A stretch of DNA of 64,000 nt from Platycnemis pennipes. Its lineage: Eukaryota; Arthropoda; Insecta; Odonata; Platycnemididae. A program made the position numbers and the translations under genes. Position 1 is the stretch's first letter; every line of letters starts with the position of its first letter. Shown one piece after another: positions 46,981 through 59,950 of this stretch. The stretch is from positions 89,237,470 to 89,301,469 of the forward strand of contig OW121848.1 in assembly GCA_933228895.1 (NCBI GenBank). The letters are read 5' to 3'. Under the pieces are notes generated by a model, which searched no databases, was not told the origin of the DNA, and was given only the letters and a program-made list of their open reading frames with translations.

Positions 46981-48081
46981 CAGTAGAACCTCGATAAGAA
47001 GTGTCTCAAGGGGATTAGGGAAACAGTCTTGTTATCGAGGTGCTCTTTTTGTTGAGGTTCGTGTTATCAAGGTTATTTTAGCTATCCGTCGTGTGATCGA
47101 GGTTAATGGAATCACTAAATCCCTTCATAACGAGTGAATTTTAGAGCGACCCTTGCTAACACGTTTGGTTTTAAAGTATAATTTTTAGTATTGTTATATT
47201 ATGTAACAAGTTTGCTATAGGTTAGCTCATAAAGTTCACGTTTAAACAAAAACACAATTTAATTTTAGCGTTATGACACAGTAATAAAATTACACTACTT
47301 TGTCATGGTTGAATGAATATCAAAAATCTAAAAAAATATGATGAACACGGCAATAAAAATGCATTGAAAGTTTCTAAAGAAAAACCAATCTGTTATCTGA
47401 AATATGGCATTTTCGAACCAAGTCTATTTATAATCAAATCTCATATCGCCACGAATACAGAATTCTTGCAATAGAATTGTTTTATTTCAATTTTTCGTTT
47501 AAATTTCAAGGTAAGAAATACGAATTCTTGGTCCCACATCGAGATGAAGGATTCCCGCTTTTAAAGAGTGTCATAATTAGTCATTATGTTCGGAATTTAA
47601 CTTCATACACGCCATGGAAATCAGCTTATTTTCGTCAAAATTTGCGTGTTTCTGAGATCAATTGAATTATGAGAAAAGCAACGAATAAAAAATTAATAAA
47701 AGTATTTACTAGATCAATCCTTATCCTCAAAGTTTACGCAGAAAACTTTTGTTTAAGTAGCGAAGCAGAGTCTTCAAGTCAAGAGGCGTAGACGTCTACA
47801 CAAGCGTTTTTGGCAGTGGTATCCGACAGTCTTAAAGGTTGACCTTTCATGTAAAGTGTCGCGTTATCGAGGTTGACTTCTCAAAACGACTTGTTATAGA
47901 GGTTCTGAGATACGTTGTAAACTGGAAAAAATTCGTGTTATTGAGGTTGTTTGGATAATAATAGTCGCGTTACAGAGATTAATTTAACATTACGTGTTAT
48001 GGCAATCTCAAGGGGATTTGAAAATTGCATTTGTAATTGAGGTTGTCGTGGTATTGAGGGTATGTAAGCGAGGTTCCACTG
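46981..48081. mobile_element. Pogo/Tc1-like non-autonomous element, 1101 bp
   Basis: The left end CAGTAGAACCTCGATAAG and the inward-read right end CAGTGGAACCTCGCTTAC share 12 of their first 13 bases. They abut TA at 46979-46980 and 48082-48083, as Tc1/mariner and pogo elements do. CAGT-type ends with ACCTCG fit pogo/Tigger. Words like GTTATCGAGGTT recur about ten times just inside the ends (about 47025-47105 and 47865-48075), all in the same orientation. The interior is AT-rich with no open frame over about 62 codons and no recognised transposase, so the copy is non-autonomous. Confidence 0.82.
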
Positions 48082-48083
48082 TA

Positions 48084-48489
48084 CTATTTGCGGAAGAATA
48101 TCACACATAGGTATGCTGTCCGTGTTTCAACTTGATTAATGGTTTCGGATTTGGTGCGTGAGTGCCCCGCATTTTTGTAATTTCCCTCTTCCGGAAAGTA
48201 AAAGCTGTCTGTTTCAATAGGTGTGGGAGCTTGCGCCTAAAAAACATATTATTCATATATAATGGATGGAGTTTAAAGTGTAGTCCTATGCGATCAACTT
48301 TCCAAAGAAGTTTTTGAATGAAGAGGAATTGGTCATACGTGAACTCACTCACGTAACGCATCATTCGGCTAGTAAATGAGAAAATAAACTTTTTTTCTCT
48401 CATAATCGGTCTCCACTTACGAAATTTAATTACGGTTCCCGTACGATCAATCTCTCTCCTCTATTTGTTCGTAGGTTTCGTGGTTTTGG
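48084..48489. other. AT-rich non-coding DNA
   Basis: No recognised feature. Confidence 0.5.
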
Positions 48490-49720
48490 CATGCAGCACT
48501 CAATTAGCATTCATCCTTGAGTATCCAAACCTCTCCCCCCTCTTGCCACCCTTTCGAATATCGTCTTTCCACCCAGCCTCACTTTCTTCTCCGCATGCTT
48601 TCTCTTCCAACCCTTAAAACCCATCCGGACCTATTATTTCACCACCCTTCTGCCCCCTGCCTTCCACTCCCTGACCTCACCCCTCACGACCTTTCCTCCA
48701 TTGCCCTCGTTTCCCTCTCCGCCATCACTCAGCATTTCTGCCAGCGTTCATTCCCGCCATTCCCACAGATCCATTCCCGTCTTTCTTTTCTCCTCCTCAT
48801 TCTACCTCCTCCCTTCCCCGGCCTCCCCTTACGTCACGTCCCCTGCCCCTCTCTTCACCACGTCACGCCCTCCCCTCCCCCGCTTCTAAATACGTCACAA
48901 CCTCCCCTCCATCGCTTTCCTCGCCGAGATCCCATCCCTCCACGGGAACCGACCACTTCGGCCGACGAATTTTAAATCTCATTTATTTCTCCTTCCTCCC
49001 TTGTTTCTTTCCACCCTCTCCACCTCTTCTTCTTTCCGACCCCACTATTACGTTCTCATGACCTCTCCCTCATCCCCATCGTCTCTCACCCCCCCACCTC
49101 GTTTTCCTTCTCTCCCAAAGACCTTTTCCATTCTCTACTTCTTCAGAAATACCCCCTCATTCCGAACGGGCTCAACCCACTCTCACTCTTTTCCGCCGGA
49201 TCGGTCGGTCCTTCCGCCTCCTCAGCCGACTCCTCCCCTACCCTTCCCTCCCCCAAACACCCTCACCAGCTCCTCAGGGTCACAAATCATTTATGGGATT
49301 CCGCCGGCTCCTTCCAGAATGATAGTTCTGATTTGACCGTTATTACAGGACCTTTTCTCTCTGGCGAGCGGGTTGGGGGGGAGGGGATAGGAGGGTGATT
49401 ATATTGTTGGATGAGCGAGATTTTTATATTATAGGTGAGGGAAGGAATCTTTGGGAGTCACTGAGCTCACTCCCTCATTCCTTTTCTCCCTCCACTTCTC
49501 TCGCTTTGCTTCAGTCCCCTCATTTTTTTCCGCTTCCCCACTCTCCAATCTCTTTCGAATAGGAGCCACTTTTTGCCGTTCTAATGTATGCAAACATAGA
49601 GTCTTTGGAAAGTCCTTTTCTCTCTCTCTCTACCCCTTCCATCCTTTTTCTCCCTCCCCTTCCCCACCCAACCGGCCTTTTCCGCGCCTCGGCTGAGCTT
49701 TCCTTCCCAACCCTCGGACC
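48490..49720. other. Pyrimidine-rich GC islands (C/T on + strand)
   Basis: Two C/T-rich blocks at about 48520-49290 and 49465-49720 are separated by a short G/A-rich piece at about 49370-49450. Plus-strand frames of up to 152 codons are Pro/Ser/Leu/Phe-rich tract translations without domains. No gene is called. Confidence 0.6.
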
Positions 49721-52700
49721 CATTATTGGGGCTATAATGTCGGCAGTTATTCGAAGCGAGGGAAGAAAAAAGTTTCTCACGGTCCTCCGTCAATAACTGC
49801 CGGTGAAGGAAAGAGTCCGGAATATAATTAGCTCGTTGAGTAAATAATTCCATGTTCCGGGATTAAATTTAATTCAGACCAAATGAAGCGTATCAATTTT
49901 TCGGCTTCCTCGGAGATATGGCGGAGTGGTAACAATTCCCGAGTGTTAATAAAGGGTGCATGGCGCGTTATTAAACTCGGTGACGAGTGTGAGGAACGGG
50001 ATTAAGACGGCCGGATAGGCTTGGCAGAGGAGACAAGATACTAATGTATTGAGGCCGATGTGTAAAAATGATGAGAGGCGACACCATCTTTGATGCCTCT
50101 CCATCGTGTCGTGCCCTCGGGGTTACGCGGAGGAGAGTCATGTTTGTATTCACGCAAAACCGTTTAATGTCCCTTAATTTCAGCTTTGGTCCCCGTCTAT
50201 TTTTTTTACTGCGTCTACCTGAGGCTATATAATAACAGAGGATCAACATGTTCCCCTCATACCACTCTGCTTATTATCCAATTTTCGATAAGTAATACTT
50301 TTTTTCTATTTTTACATAAATACCTACGTGGCATCAATGAAGGAAATCTGAAAGTCAGTTTGACTGTTTGAATGAACATTTGCTCACGACAATTAAAGTT
50401 GGATATTGGTGGACCGTGGTGGACTAGTTAGCGGTGGTAGCAGCTCAACCTGTTTCCCTCAAAGCGGTACATAATCATCGTTAATTATATGAGATGTCCA
50501 CATTTATGTCTTCAAATAGTGGATTTACTCTCGCGTTTTCAGGGTGCTGTAATTTACTTTGGCATGCCGGTATTTTTTTCGTGTGAAACTTACGCCTAGT
50601 CTTTAGCTCACACAATATAGGCTCATACTTCCGGACAAGTGCTAGTCAATAAATCAGCGGCTCAAAAAACTCCATAGCAAAGAATTCTCTTATCAACATA
50701 GATATTTTGCACTTATTTCCATTCAAATCGAGGTTTTCATTTTTACGATCGACCGCAGTACTGTCATTGATGACACCAATGCAGACGTATTCCAGGTGTA
50801 CCTATTCAATTGGGACAAAGGGTTTTCTCGGTATTTTCATGGTTCTGAATCAAAGAACGAAATTATGAGGACGGAGTCTAATGTAAGGCAGCGTATGTAA
50901 ATCTCTTGTACTCTTTAAATCTGTCAGTTGGAATATTAGTCACTCGTTCTTTACTTCAAATTTAAGTTCTACGAAACAAGAGAAAATATGTTTTTAAAGT
51001 GAAAACTGTCGCAAGTTTTGACTCTCATTGCACCCAATTGGTAGTAGAGGGTTTAATAGTTTATGAGAACCCCTTAATTCAAAAGTCACGAGTATCTTAG
51101 GTCGCTATGACGAGTAGATGATGTCTCAACTTTGTCGTGGGCGAGAGACGGTCACTTTTCTCCTCCAATGATCACCCACTCTCGCGCTTCCATTGAGGTC
51201 AAACGTCAGCGCTGCAGGTGTCCCCGAGATTCTTCTCACCAAGCGTACAGCAATGGGTTCTTATTCTTGCCACGGATGTCACTCCCCCTCTTTTATTCAT
51301 TCTTATAAGCTGGAATGATGAACGTCTAACCTCAAAACCGAGAACTATGACTAATCGGAATGACATGAACTCAAAATCGATCTCTATCGTGAGCTAGTGG
51401 AGTACTAGTAAGTAACCTGTCTCTCTGGTATCAAAGTACGATGAAATGCTTTTGTGTATCCAGTTTCACGCATTATCCCCCGCTGCAAACGTGAAGTTTT
51501 TTAGCGTGCTGTTTAACTTGCATCAGCGATACGATTCATGACACAGTAGTGCATTTCACTATCGATTTTCCTTTTCCAAATGGAGACGTATTGTATGAAG
51601 CAGTGTGTCCATTTAAATCCATTGCCTCCCCTTGGTCGACACAATAGGAGACTATCGGACCACAAGATCTGGATGGAATAGACTCTTGCTGCGCAAGAGA
51701 GCGAAATAAACAATTAAGAATATCGGGTGATGATAACATTTCACGCCTAGAAGCAAATGTGCTGTTAGTAATTTGCAAACTTTATTTTTTATTCCTGGTA
51801 GCAAACCTGCGGAACGAAATTACCACTTAAAATACTCCGTAAACCCTTTAAAGACAAGAAACTTACTGCTCAAGTTTATCGTTTCACCTTTTCTAATTTT
51901 TTCATGACTTTTATTCTTGAGAAAAAAAATGAAACAATAATTAATCCTGAGGAATTTTGTCGTAGATGTCTGATTTCCTCATGATGTGCTAAGAGGCAAA
52001 TCTGTGCTCAGTGCGTCCAATTTTTATTGCAAATACCATGCTTCAGAATAGATATAGTAACAACATAACAGTGCTGCTGTTTTAAAATGTAGTATATTCT
52101 GTCAGCGAATATCATAATTAATTTCCACTGGCATGTGATCATTTTTTCGTAATTTTATTTCCTTCAATAAATGATTGGTATTACTTATTTTACGATTACT
52201 TGAGCAAATGGCAAGGTATTTTAAGTGTTTAAATGCTTGTTTTTAATTGGTTTAGGGCATGTGGAGAAAATTAAATACGGAAGACCATCTAAAGCATTAA
52301 TGTGGTCTCCATGATGTCCAAATTAGGAAAGGGTGATAAAAATTTCCATGCGTCAAATATAGTTAGAGTTATTCGAATGTTCTACAGAATCTGCGGAAAA
52401 TAAAAATTAAAAAAAATATGCTATTCAGTACGGCAGTACAGTATAAGCTTGGTACCTTTTTTGACCGAGCCATTAGCGTAAAAGAGTGAATTGAATTTTT
52501 CTTTTCGGCGAATTGTCGTATTATTTTTTTGCCTTTGACAGTCGTGTTCGCACGTAAGAGGCATTTTTTTGAGGAAGCAAACTTCCCTTTAACGGATTCT
52601 TTAATTTATGGCTTATACATACCTACTGTGGGCTCTATAGCAAACATCTTACGTAAAATGGCCCAGAAAAGGTGCGGTTCAGGATTCTCCTAAGGATTAA

Positions 52701-53029
52701 AATGCTTTATCTTTTTTATAATTGCTAATAATAAATGAAAATGCACAAATACTATGCAGTATGCATGTAATAGGAACACGGTCAGTTTTTTTAAAACGAA
52801 ATACTGTATAATACTTAATTATTGCACGATTAAATTCTCGTTGATAAAGTTATATTATTTTGTTTTCCTTTATGTCCAAGCTAAACTTGCTTACTTTTGA
52901 CGCAGTTTTATTTTGTTTCTAAAAGAGGAGCAACATGTTTATAGGTACTATTTCTATTTCATTGGCGATTGATACGTTATGGCAATTGATATCGTTGCAT
53001 TCCGGTCATATGTACATTTATCTCTGATA
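49721..53029. other. Non-coding DNA
   Basis: Mixed then AT-rich. No coding, RNA or transposon feature was recognised over 3.3 kb. Confidence 0.5.
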
Positions 53030-53270
53030 GGGGAGCTAACAGAGTACTGGACTCTTACCCTGAAGGCCTGGATTTGATCCTGACATTCGCAGAGATTTCA
53101 TCCACGTATTGCTGGTTCACGTTAGTGCGTGAGGAACACTTCAGTGCGGTGGGTCCTCCGTCTCTCAGTTGGGAGATCTAGTGCAAGTGTGGGCCATGTA
53201 GTCTGCATTGGCTAATGTCAACATGGCGGATCTCTCCTTCCTACTTCCGCTCCAAAAAAAACCTTTTTTT
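53030..53270 (+). repeat. tRNA-derived SINE candidate
   Basis: The head GGGGAGCTAACAGAGTACTGG resembles an A-box region, and GGATTTGATCC (53070-53080) is a B-box-like sequence at suitable spacing. A tRNA-unrelated body of about 150 bp follows, ending in an A-run then T-run at about 53253-53270. The size and layout fit a SINE. No target duplication was confirmed. Confidence 0.5.
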
Positions 53271-53477
53271 ACCTAGAATACTTAATTTAATCTCAGGTTC
53301 TCAAGTTACATTGCGTAGTATATTTGATTACTCGCGTTAATGAATGGTATTGTGCCTTTCCTTCACACTCAGCAAAAAGAGTGCGTTGAATGTAAAAATA
53401 ATTAGTATGTCATAGGAGCTCCAATTTCTTCAGTATTGAAATTGTATTATTTGTTTCAACTCGGAATGTTAATTGCG

Positions 53478-53600
53478 CTTATCATCATCATTACCCATTA
53501 TTCTTAATAGTGGTTTGACGCATCTCTCTACCCAGTTCTCCAATCCGCTTGAATCTGCATACTTGAGTCTTTTCTTTACAAATATCACTACTTGCTCCAT
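53478..53600 (-). mobile_element. RTE-like LINE tail fragment
   Basis: TGGTTTGACGCATCTCTCTA followed by CAGTTCTCCAATC is the antisense of the RAASN-encoding tail found at 5640-5740 and 25974-26061. The 3' end carries the repeat ATCATCATCATTACCC (53483-53498), of the kind seen at RTE termini. 5'-truncated; the right boundary is approximate. Confidence 0.6.
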
Positions 53601-53818
53601 ACACTTCATAAGAGCAGAATTTCCACAAGGGAAAAATCGCAATTGATCGCAATCACAATGAATAGTACATATTACACATTAGAAAAATACATTTTTATTG
53701 ATATTAAGCGTCTTTTAACCTTGTCTCAGAATAAGAAAAGTATTTCAAAACGCCTAGAATCGAAATTCACATTTCATGCCCAAGACCTCTGCCACCGGTG
53801 GACAAAAATTGCCTTCTT

Positions 53819-55650
53819 TCACCATCGGCACAGCGAAACCGTCAATTAATATTTTGATACATAGGTAACTGATTGATAAAACAAATTCCAATCCCTGCTA
53901 ATCCCTTCAGCTTCTTAAGGAGGTTCCACCGTGACTCCTTGATTCAAAATCCCGTAAAAGAGCTATGTTATTTAATGAATAAATACCGATCCAGAAAAAA
54001 ACCTACATATATGGAAAATCATCTATAGGGTGAAAACGCATAGGTACACAATAATTGTATGTGTATGCTATTATATAGCGCGTTGTAGTAGCATTCTATT
54101 TTTTACAAGCTCTGTTAACTCATTTTGACTTCGAATCATGACTAACGTATTGTGCCCACGTTAAATTCATAAAGTGAGAATACATGCTCAATCCCGCTAA
54201 TACGTATTTCAAAATAGGTTGAATATTTTCTTACTCAGTTTTAAACTATTCCCTTGCAAATACAACTCTTTGTTTTGAATTTCATTAATATTGATATTGA
54301 TATTTTTTTAAACTCTTTGGCAGCAATGTCGCTGCTACCATTTGGAGGCATTGGTATTCTTTACACCATATCAATAACGAATGAACTTTTTTCAATAACA
54401 TACAAATATAAGAAGGACCTTGTTAAGGTATATTCCTTCATTAAGTTAGTAAATAGGCTTGTAAGCACGTTCCGTACAAGTACCGTTGCCAATGATCCCA
54501 ATGATAACAACATACTGCAGCACCACTTTTATGTAACTAAGGCTTATCTGCTTTTTTCGAGCAAACATTTATTAATATCAATTAAACAAGTGTGGTAAGG
54601 CGAGCACTTTTTAAATGCTAAGCATTATAAATGCTAAAATCTACATAAAATTGCGCATCTTATATTAGTTTTTCGTCAAAACGACATTTCTCTTTACATT
54701 ATTAATCTGACAATTTTACTGCAAGAGCTATGCTCTGCCGTATTACCACGTATAAAATAGCTGATTTTCAACGTCTTTTTTCTTCAAATATATGATGGAA
54801 AGGCCTCATTATTTTATTTCCAATTGATTAGAAGGGTCTAAAATTGTGGGTCCTATAATTTTCACAAAAATGACATCTACTTCATAATTCGGTGGAGCTT
54901 CCTTAAATGCACCTCTTGTCCCATTACGAAAAAACGTAAACACATTTACTTAGCAACGTAAACAAATTTGCTTAGCAACTCGTTTCCCATGTTAAAATAT
55001 AGCTAAAACACCATTTTTATGCTTGAATTTTCACCCATTCCCATCAGTCAACGAAAATAAAGGTGTGCCTAAACAATGCGCCCATTTTTTCTCTTTTAAA
55101 CAACACCACTCCCGCTTTGATCCAACCGGTACCTTCGGAGATTACCTCAAATTAATGAACCAACCTTGAGCGCTGCAAGCACACATAGGTACAGAAAACT
55201 ACTCCGAATTAATGTATAGAATTTCACATTGGCACAGCGAAGTCGTCAATTAATATTTTCGTACTTACGCAACTGATTGATAAAACTAATTCCAATGTCT
55301 TCAGCTTCTTAGATCACCTTTTGTCCCATTACTAAAAACGTAAACACATTTCCTTAGCAACGTAAACAAATTTCCTTAGCAACTCGTTCCACATGTTAAA
55401 AGATAGGGAAAACACCATTTTTTTGTGCTTTTTTTGGTTTAATTTTCACACTTTCGTATTAATCGACGGAAATAATAATACGTCTAAGCAATGTAACCAT
55501 CTTTCCTCTTTTGAGCGACACCACTCCCGCTTATATCCGACCGGTACCTGTGGAGATTACCTACCTCAAATTAATGGACCAATTTCGAGCGCAGCAATCA
55601 CAGATATATACAGACAACTGCCTACCGCGAATTAATATATAGAGTTGCAC
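53819..55650. repeat. Tandem repeat, about 405-420 bp unit, with insertion
   Basis: The segment from CACC at 54910 and that from CACC at 55315 match at roughly 85-90% by eye over more than 300 bp. Each contains two internal copies of ACGTAAACA.ATTT.CTTAGCAAC. The end part of a unit (GGCACAGCGAA then TCAATTAATATTTT) occurs at 53827 and again at 55231. Restoring the first unit requires removing 53919-54902, a separate TTAA element. The repeat is thus at least two tandem units of unknown family. Open frames inside are not conserved between units. Confidence 0.82.
53915..54906. mobile_element. TTAA-target element, 984 bp, with empty-site homologue
   Basis: Left TTAA (53915-53918) is followed by GGAGGTTCCACCG. 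Right TTAA (54903-54906), read inward, is followed by GGAAGCTCCACCG: 11 of 13 terminal bases agree. The homologous position in the next repeat unit reads CTTCTTAGATCACC (55308-55318) without the insertion. This supports a real insertion and its boundaries. A 114-codon frame at 54254-54598 is unrecognised. A piggyBac- or Kolobok-type non-autonomous element is likely. Confidence 0.8.
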
Positions 55651-55664
55651 AATATATATGCCCG

Positions 55665-55750
55665 ATTCGGGTTTGAATGTCTGACCGGATTCAAATTGTG
55701 ACCTTTTGGACGCCAGGGTGGCACACTAATGACCGGGAAACAACGACCTG
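55665..55750 (-). repeat. tRNA-derived SINE candidate
   Basis: On the minus strand, CAGGTCGTTGTTTCCCGGTC leads to TTAGTGTGCCACCCTGGCG (A-box region), then CACAATTTGAATCCGG (B-box-like, 55683-55698). It resembles the 30265-30362 candidate in layout and in the GGTCGTT and CTGGC.TCC words. Confidence 0.45.
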
Positions 55751-58200
55751 CTCAATCCATTCTCAATAAAAAATTGTTCAAGGTGGTATTATTTCTTACT
55801 CACTTCGAACTTGTTAAATACGCACTAGATTCGTTCGGGTTGCTGTTGTTAAAGCAATTGATAATTAATGTTAATTTTCAATGTCATCTGAACCAAAAAT
55901 TTTAGCTATAGGGCAACAATATTAAATCCAAGTTCTTTGGAACGGAGAATTGAACAAAGAATGGTAAACAAGTGTTGAAAAGTCTTAACGTGAGTCTTTT
56001 TTGAAAGCAGATTCAAAATCGATGTAGTCCAGATACCAGAAACACATTAGAAATCTGTGATTTGGTTCTTTGAATAAAGATGGCGTCCATGATGCATTTG
56101 TGGATTGGGATTTCTATTTCCAACTGAGACTCCAATCCCGTTAAAGTCATGACAACACGTCAAATGGAAAAGGGCGTAAAGTTAATCAGTATTCTTGGTA
56201 TGCGTGATTATCTTACCAATCTTAGCAATCTTAGTATCTTCTTAGCAATAGTACGGCATCTCATATCTCACCACAGACTCATCACGTGGGGAAATGTTGC
56301 TCTCGCATGACTTAATTCACCTCACCTACCGCCAACTCGGCTTCGGACCTTATCCTATCCCCATCCCTTCCATTCCTATCCTTATACTTTCCTCCTGGTC
56401 TGAAGCGCCTATTAGTGCGGAAAGAGACTTGAAAACACCCATAAGCGTTAATTTTGGCTGATTAATCGTTTCCCTTCCATTCCCATCCTTAGACCTTTCT
56501 TTACCCCTACCCTGGAAGAATTAGTTATTTTCACGCTGAGAACATAAAAACATATCAGTAGCTGAAGGATGAAGTAGCGTACCCTAAAAGTGATACGCCA
56601 TTGTAAAATGTATTATTCTCGTTCAGCGTTGAACGGTGAGATTTTGAAGTCACTAATTAATCAAATTGATTTTTTCGGTATGTTTGCGTTGTTATGTATA
56701 CATGAAAATGATGGCTTCACAGTTATTTGAATTTTCTTACAATGAAGCACTTTGTTAAAACCAAATAGCGTTCTTCGAACGTCCACGATTGGTGAAAGAA
56801 GCGTTATGTAACTTTATTTTACTCTTCGTACACTCTGAAATCTTAGTGAAATCACTTGCGTGGCAGGCTCTTTTGTCATAAATTTAAAATAATGATTTCA
56901 CATAGGGAAAATCCATTTTACTTGTGAGAGAGCATTCTAGAATATGCCTGCAAAATGTCCACTATATTCAGTTAGACACCGACAAGAAATTTGAGTACAA
57001 TTATTCTTCTCTGTTTCTCTGTTTCCTAGTACATTTTGTTGCGAAATACTACATGGGTCACGGACTCGCCGACTCGAGAAGCAACGTCTAATGAACACCA
57101 AAAACTGTCGCCTAGGGGGGATCCTCCCTTGTCGATGAAACACGATACTTTCACTCTAGCCTCGAATCACTGTAGAGCTACTTTTTTGTTATTCTCATGA
57201 AGCGAGAAGAGCTAGATCGTTTTATTGGGGGCCTCGTTGGAGGCTTTTTATTTCATAAGCGAATAGCAGAGGTCCCGAGACCTGGTTTCGAGGCTATGCG
57301 TAAAAAAAGTGAGCATCGAATGTGCGTTTATTACAAACGAGACCTCAGAATGTTCCTGCTGCCGAAGACAGACACATCCTTTTGCTTGTCTTTCTGTGCA
57401 TGTCTTCATATATACACACACTGAAGATTCTTCTTCGTAATGGGAAAGGTGGCTGTCTCAGATACGCGTGAGTGTTCTTTTTTTGTGTTTTGTATTTATT
57501 ATTCACACCTTTTAAATATTTTTGTAGTCCACTGTTATCCTGAAGACTGATATCTAGATACTGGAAGTATATCTCTGAGATCTTTAAAGTTACGTATGTA
57601 CAATAAGGCTTATTTTGAGATACTTGAATTGAAAGAGTGTAATCAGGGATCATAACACAAATTATAAACAATTTAATTGGTAATAATTGTAATTTTCAAA
57701 TCAATTTTTGACGATGTGCCTAAACCTTCGATTTCGCCCTTTTTTGTTGTAGACTGCAAACCCTCGTATGCAAATTAAAAATGCTTGTTAGAGGTAATAC
57801 TTCATTTAAGAATGAAAATTATTTTTTGCATAGGCGTACTTCTTTTAATAGGGAAATATACTTCACATGGTGTTTGGAGATAATTGAGGATTGTGGAACT
57901 AACTCGGCTCTCATTGGCCGATTTGATATTTGTAGTGTTATGTGTTTCCCTGAGAGAATACAATTACAGAATCCGAATTCGAGAACTCTCATATGAGGAA
58001 TGTACAGAGCAGCGTTGAAAGAGCAACTTTTAGGAATTTAATATCAAATTACTGTTGCTACAATTGTGAGATGATGGTACTGAAAAGAGTTTTACCAGCA
58101 CTGTTAACGAATTTTACAGGGAAGGGAAGGAACAGTGAGTGCTTTCAATAATTACAAATGCTCTAGAAGTAATAGAAGAGTTTGGGCTCCGATTTCGGCT
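55751..58200. other. AT-rich non-coding DNA
   Basis: No recognised gene or transposon end over about 2.4 kb. Short TTAGCAATCTTA-like words repeat near 56215-56250. Confidence 0.5.
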
Positions 58201-58400
58201 GTTAAGTGACCTTCAAGTACATGACATGCAGTGGTGTATGCATTTATGTCTGTCTGTCTGCCAGTTAGTTCTATGTTCGTTTCGCATCTCCTCAAAAACT
58301 ACTGAACCGATTAAGCTGAAATTTTGTAGGATTCTAGCGTATGCAATAGAAGGTGCTACAGGCTATATAAGAAACGGCTCAGGCCCCGGGTTCGATTCCT
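58201..58400 (+). repeat. Repeat fragment with B box
   Basis: A (GTCT)n stretch at 58247-58262 precedes CTCCTCAAAAACTACTGAAC and CGATTAAGCTGAAATTTTG, a wording common in dispersed arthropod repeats. GGTTCGATTCC at 58389-58399 is an exact match to the pol III B-box consensus. A tRNA-derived or composite repeat is likely, but the family is not named. Confidence 0.5.
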
Positions 58401-59950
58401 GGCGCCAACTATGTATTTACATTGGTTTAAATCGACTTATTTAATTTATGGTAGCGCAAGAGATTTTTTCTTTTGCTCAGTTAAGTAACTAAATACTAAT
58501 GGATTTCTTTCATTCTTTCTGTATTTAATGGAAAAATGTTTAAACTTTCTTTAACTTCCCTTAACCGATCTACTCTTTGACCTCGAGGTTTCTGCGCAAT
58601 GTGTAATTTACGTTGAAATTTACTGTTTTTTTCGGTTCTTTTCCGAGCGGTGCTAAGGCCATTGCTATTGTCGTCTCCGAAATGGAAACATCGTTGATGC
58701 CTAAACAGTTCGTCATATAGGGATATCGTAAACGGCATTGATCTTTTCGCGAGGATATAGGAAGGTACTGAAGGCATTGTAGGCTATTCGTGAAGCAAGG
58801 TCAGCCATATTTTTCCGCACAATGATACGTGATGACTACTAGCGTTACTCACGGATTTAGAAGGTTTGCATTCGGTTAAAATTAGGAGTATTTAAATTAT
58901 TGCTTTAGCGGTGTTCAAATTTTTGAATATTTTTTTTTTAATTTCTTTACGGGTTTGTGAATTTGAACCAACCTGGGACATGAAGAGAAGTGATAGAACG
59001 CTTTCGGAATCGTAGTCGATGAAGATAGCTTGATATTTGAGATAGTAATAACAAAAACCAGAGAATGAAATTCAAATCCCAATGGAGCATAATGTCTAAT
59101 TAAGAATCCGTGGGATGTTCATTGATGCCATTGCAATGATGCTAAATAGGTTCCTCCAAAAGCGATGCCATAAACAGCATTATTCTTTTCGTGAGGATAT
59201 TGAAAGGTACAAAAATAGGTATCACAGCTAATTCTTCAATCTAGATCAGCCATTTCATTCGGAAAAGTCATACGGACTTACTTTTCGCGTTACTCCCAGA
59301 TTAAATAGGTTTGCATTCAGTAAATTTGAAAGTATTTAAATGAAAGTTTCTGCGGGGTTCAAAGGGTGAATATTTTATGGATTTATACCGTATTCCGAAG
59401 TTGACCGCTTTCAAAATTGTTGTCTTTTAAGGCACAAGAACGTGATAACAAACTTAAATGAAGTCTTATAAAAAAATATAGAGTACAAGATGAAAAAATT
59501 TAATATAGTTATACGTGAAATATACAGTAGAAGGTAGGAATATACGCAACCGAGCGACAAGTATCCGGATTAATTGGCTAAATCTGCATTGGTTAAAAGA
59601 ATAGAATTTCTTCTAATTGGAATGAAATGCATTTATACGTATCCATAGGAAGTTCATTGACGCCACTGTCATGAAGTTGGAGAATTGAGACGAACATAAC
59701 ATCCATAAAAGGCCAGTGAAAAAATTTTTGCTGAAGAGGTGGGTCGTACCATTCCCAAAATCCAGAATCTGGCCTCATTGCCAACTGCAGGCATTGTCAA
59801 GTATGCATCTCATATTCTAACCTACTTTGTTTCTTCTGGCCTGAAAGTATTTAATTAATATTCTTATTTTTGTAATGGCCCAGGTATGAGTCCAGGCAGT
59901 AATTATATGTTTACATTGGTTTAAATTATATTTATGGTTCCGATACTGAC
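58377..59950 (+). repeat. Cluster of decayed interspersed direct repeats
   Basis: Three sets of related segments repeat in the same orientation. (a) 58411-58432 and 59904-59926 share TTTACATTGGTTTAAAT and similar flanks. (b) 58693-58931 and 59127-59376 share CTTTTCG.GAGGATAT, TCAGCCAT, GCGTTACTC, GGTTTGCATTC and AGTATTTAAA in order. (c) 59060-59141 and 59597-59676 share GAATGAAAT-type sequence and GTTCATTGA.GCCA. Divergence is high, so this is an old duplication or an old repeat family. No coding capacity. Confidence 0.65.

Noticed and set aside
54254..54598. Plus-strand open frame of 114 codons inside the TTAA element
   Set aside because: No transposase motif or family resemblance. AT-rich chance frame is the simplest reading.
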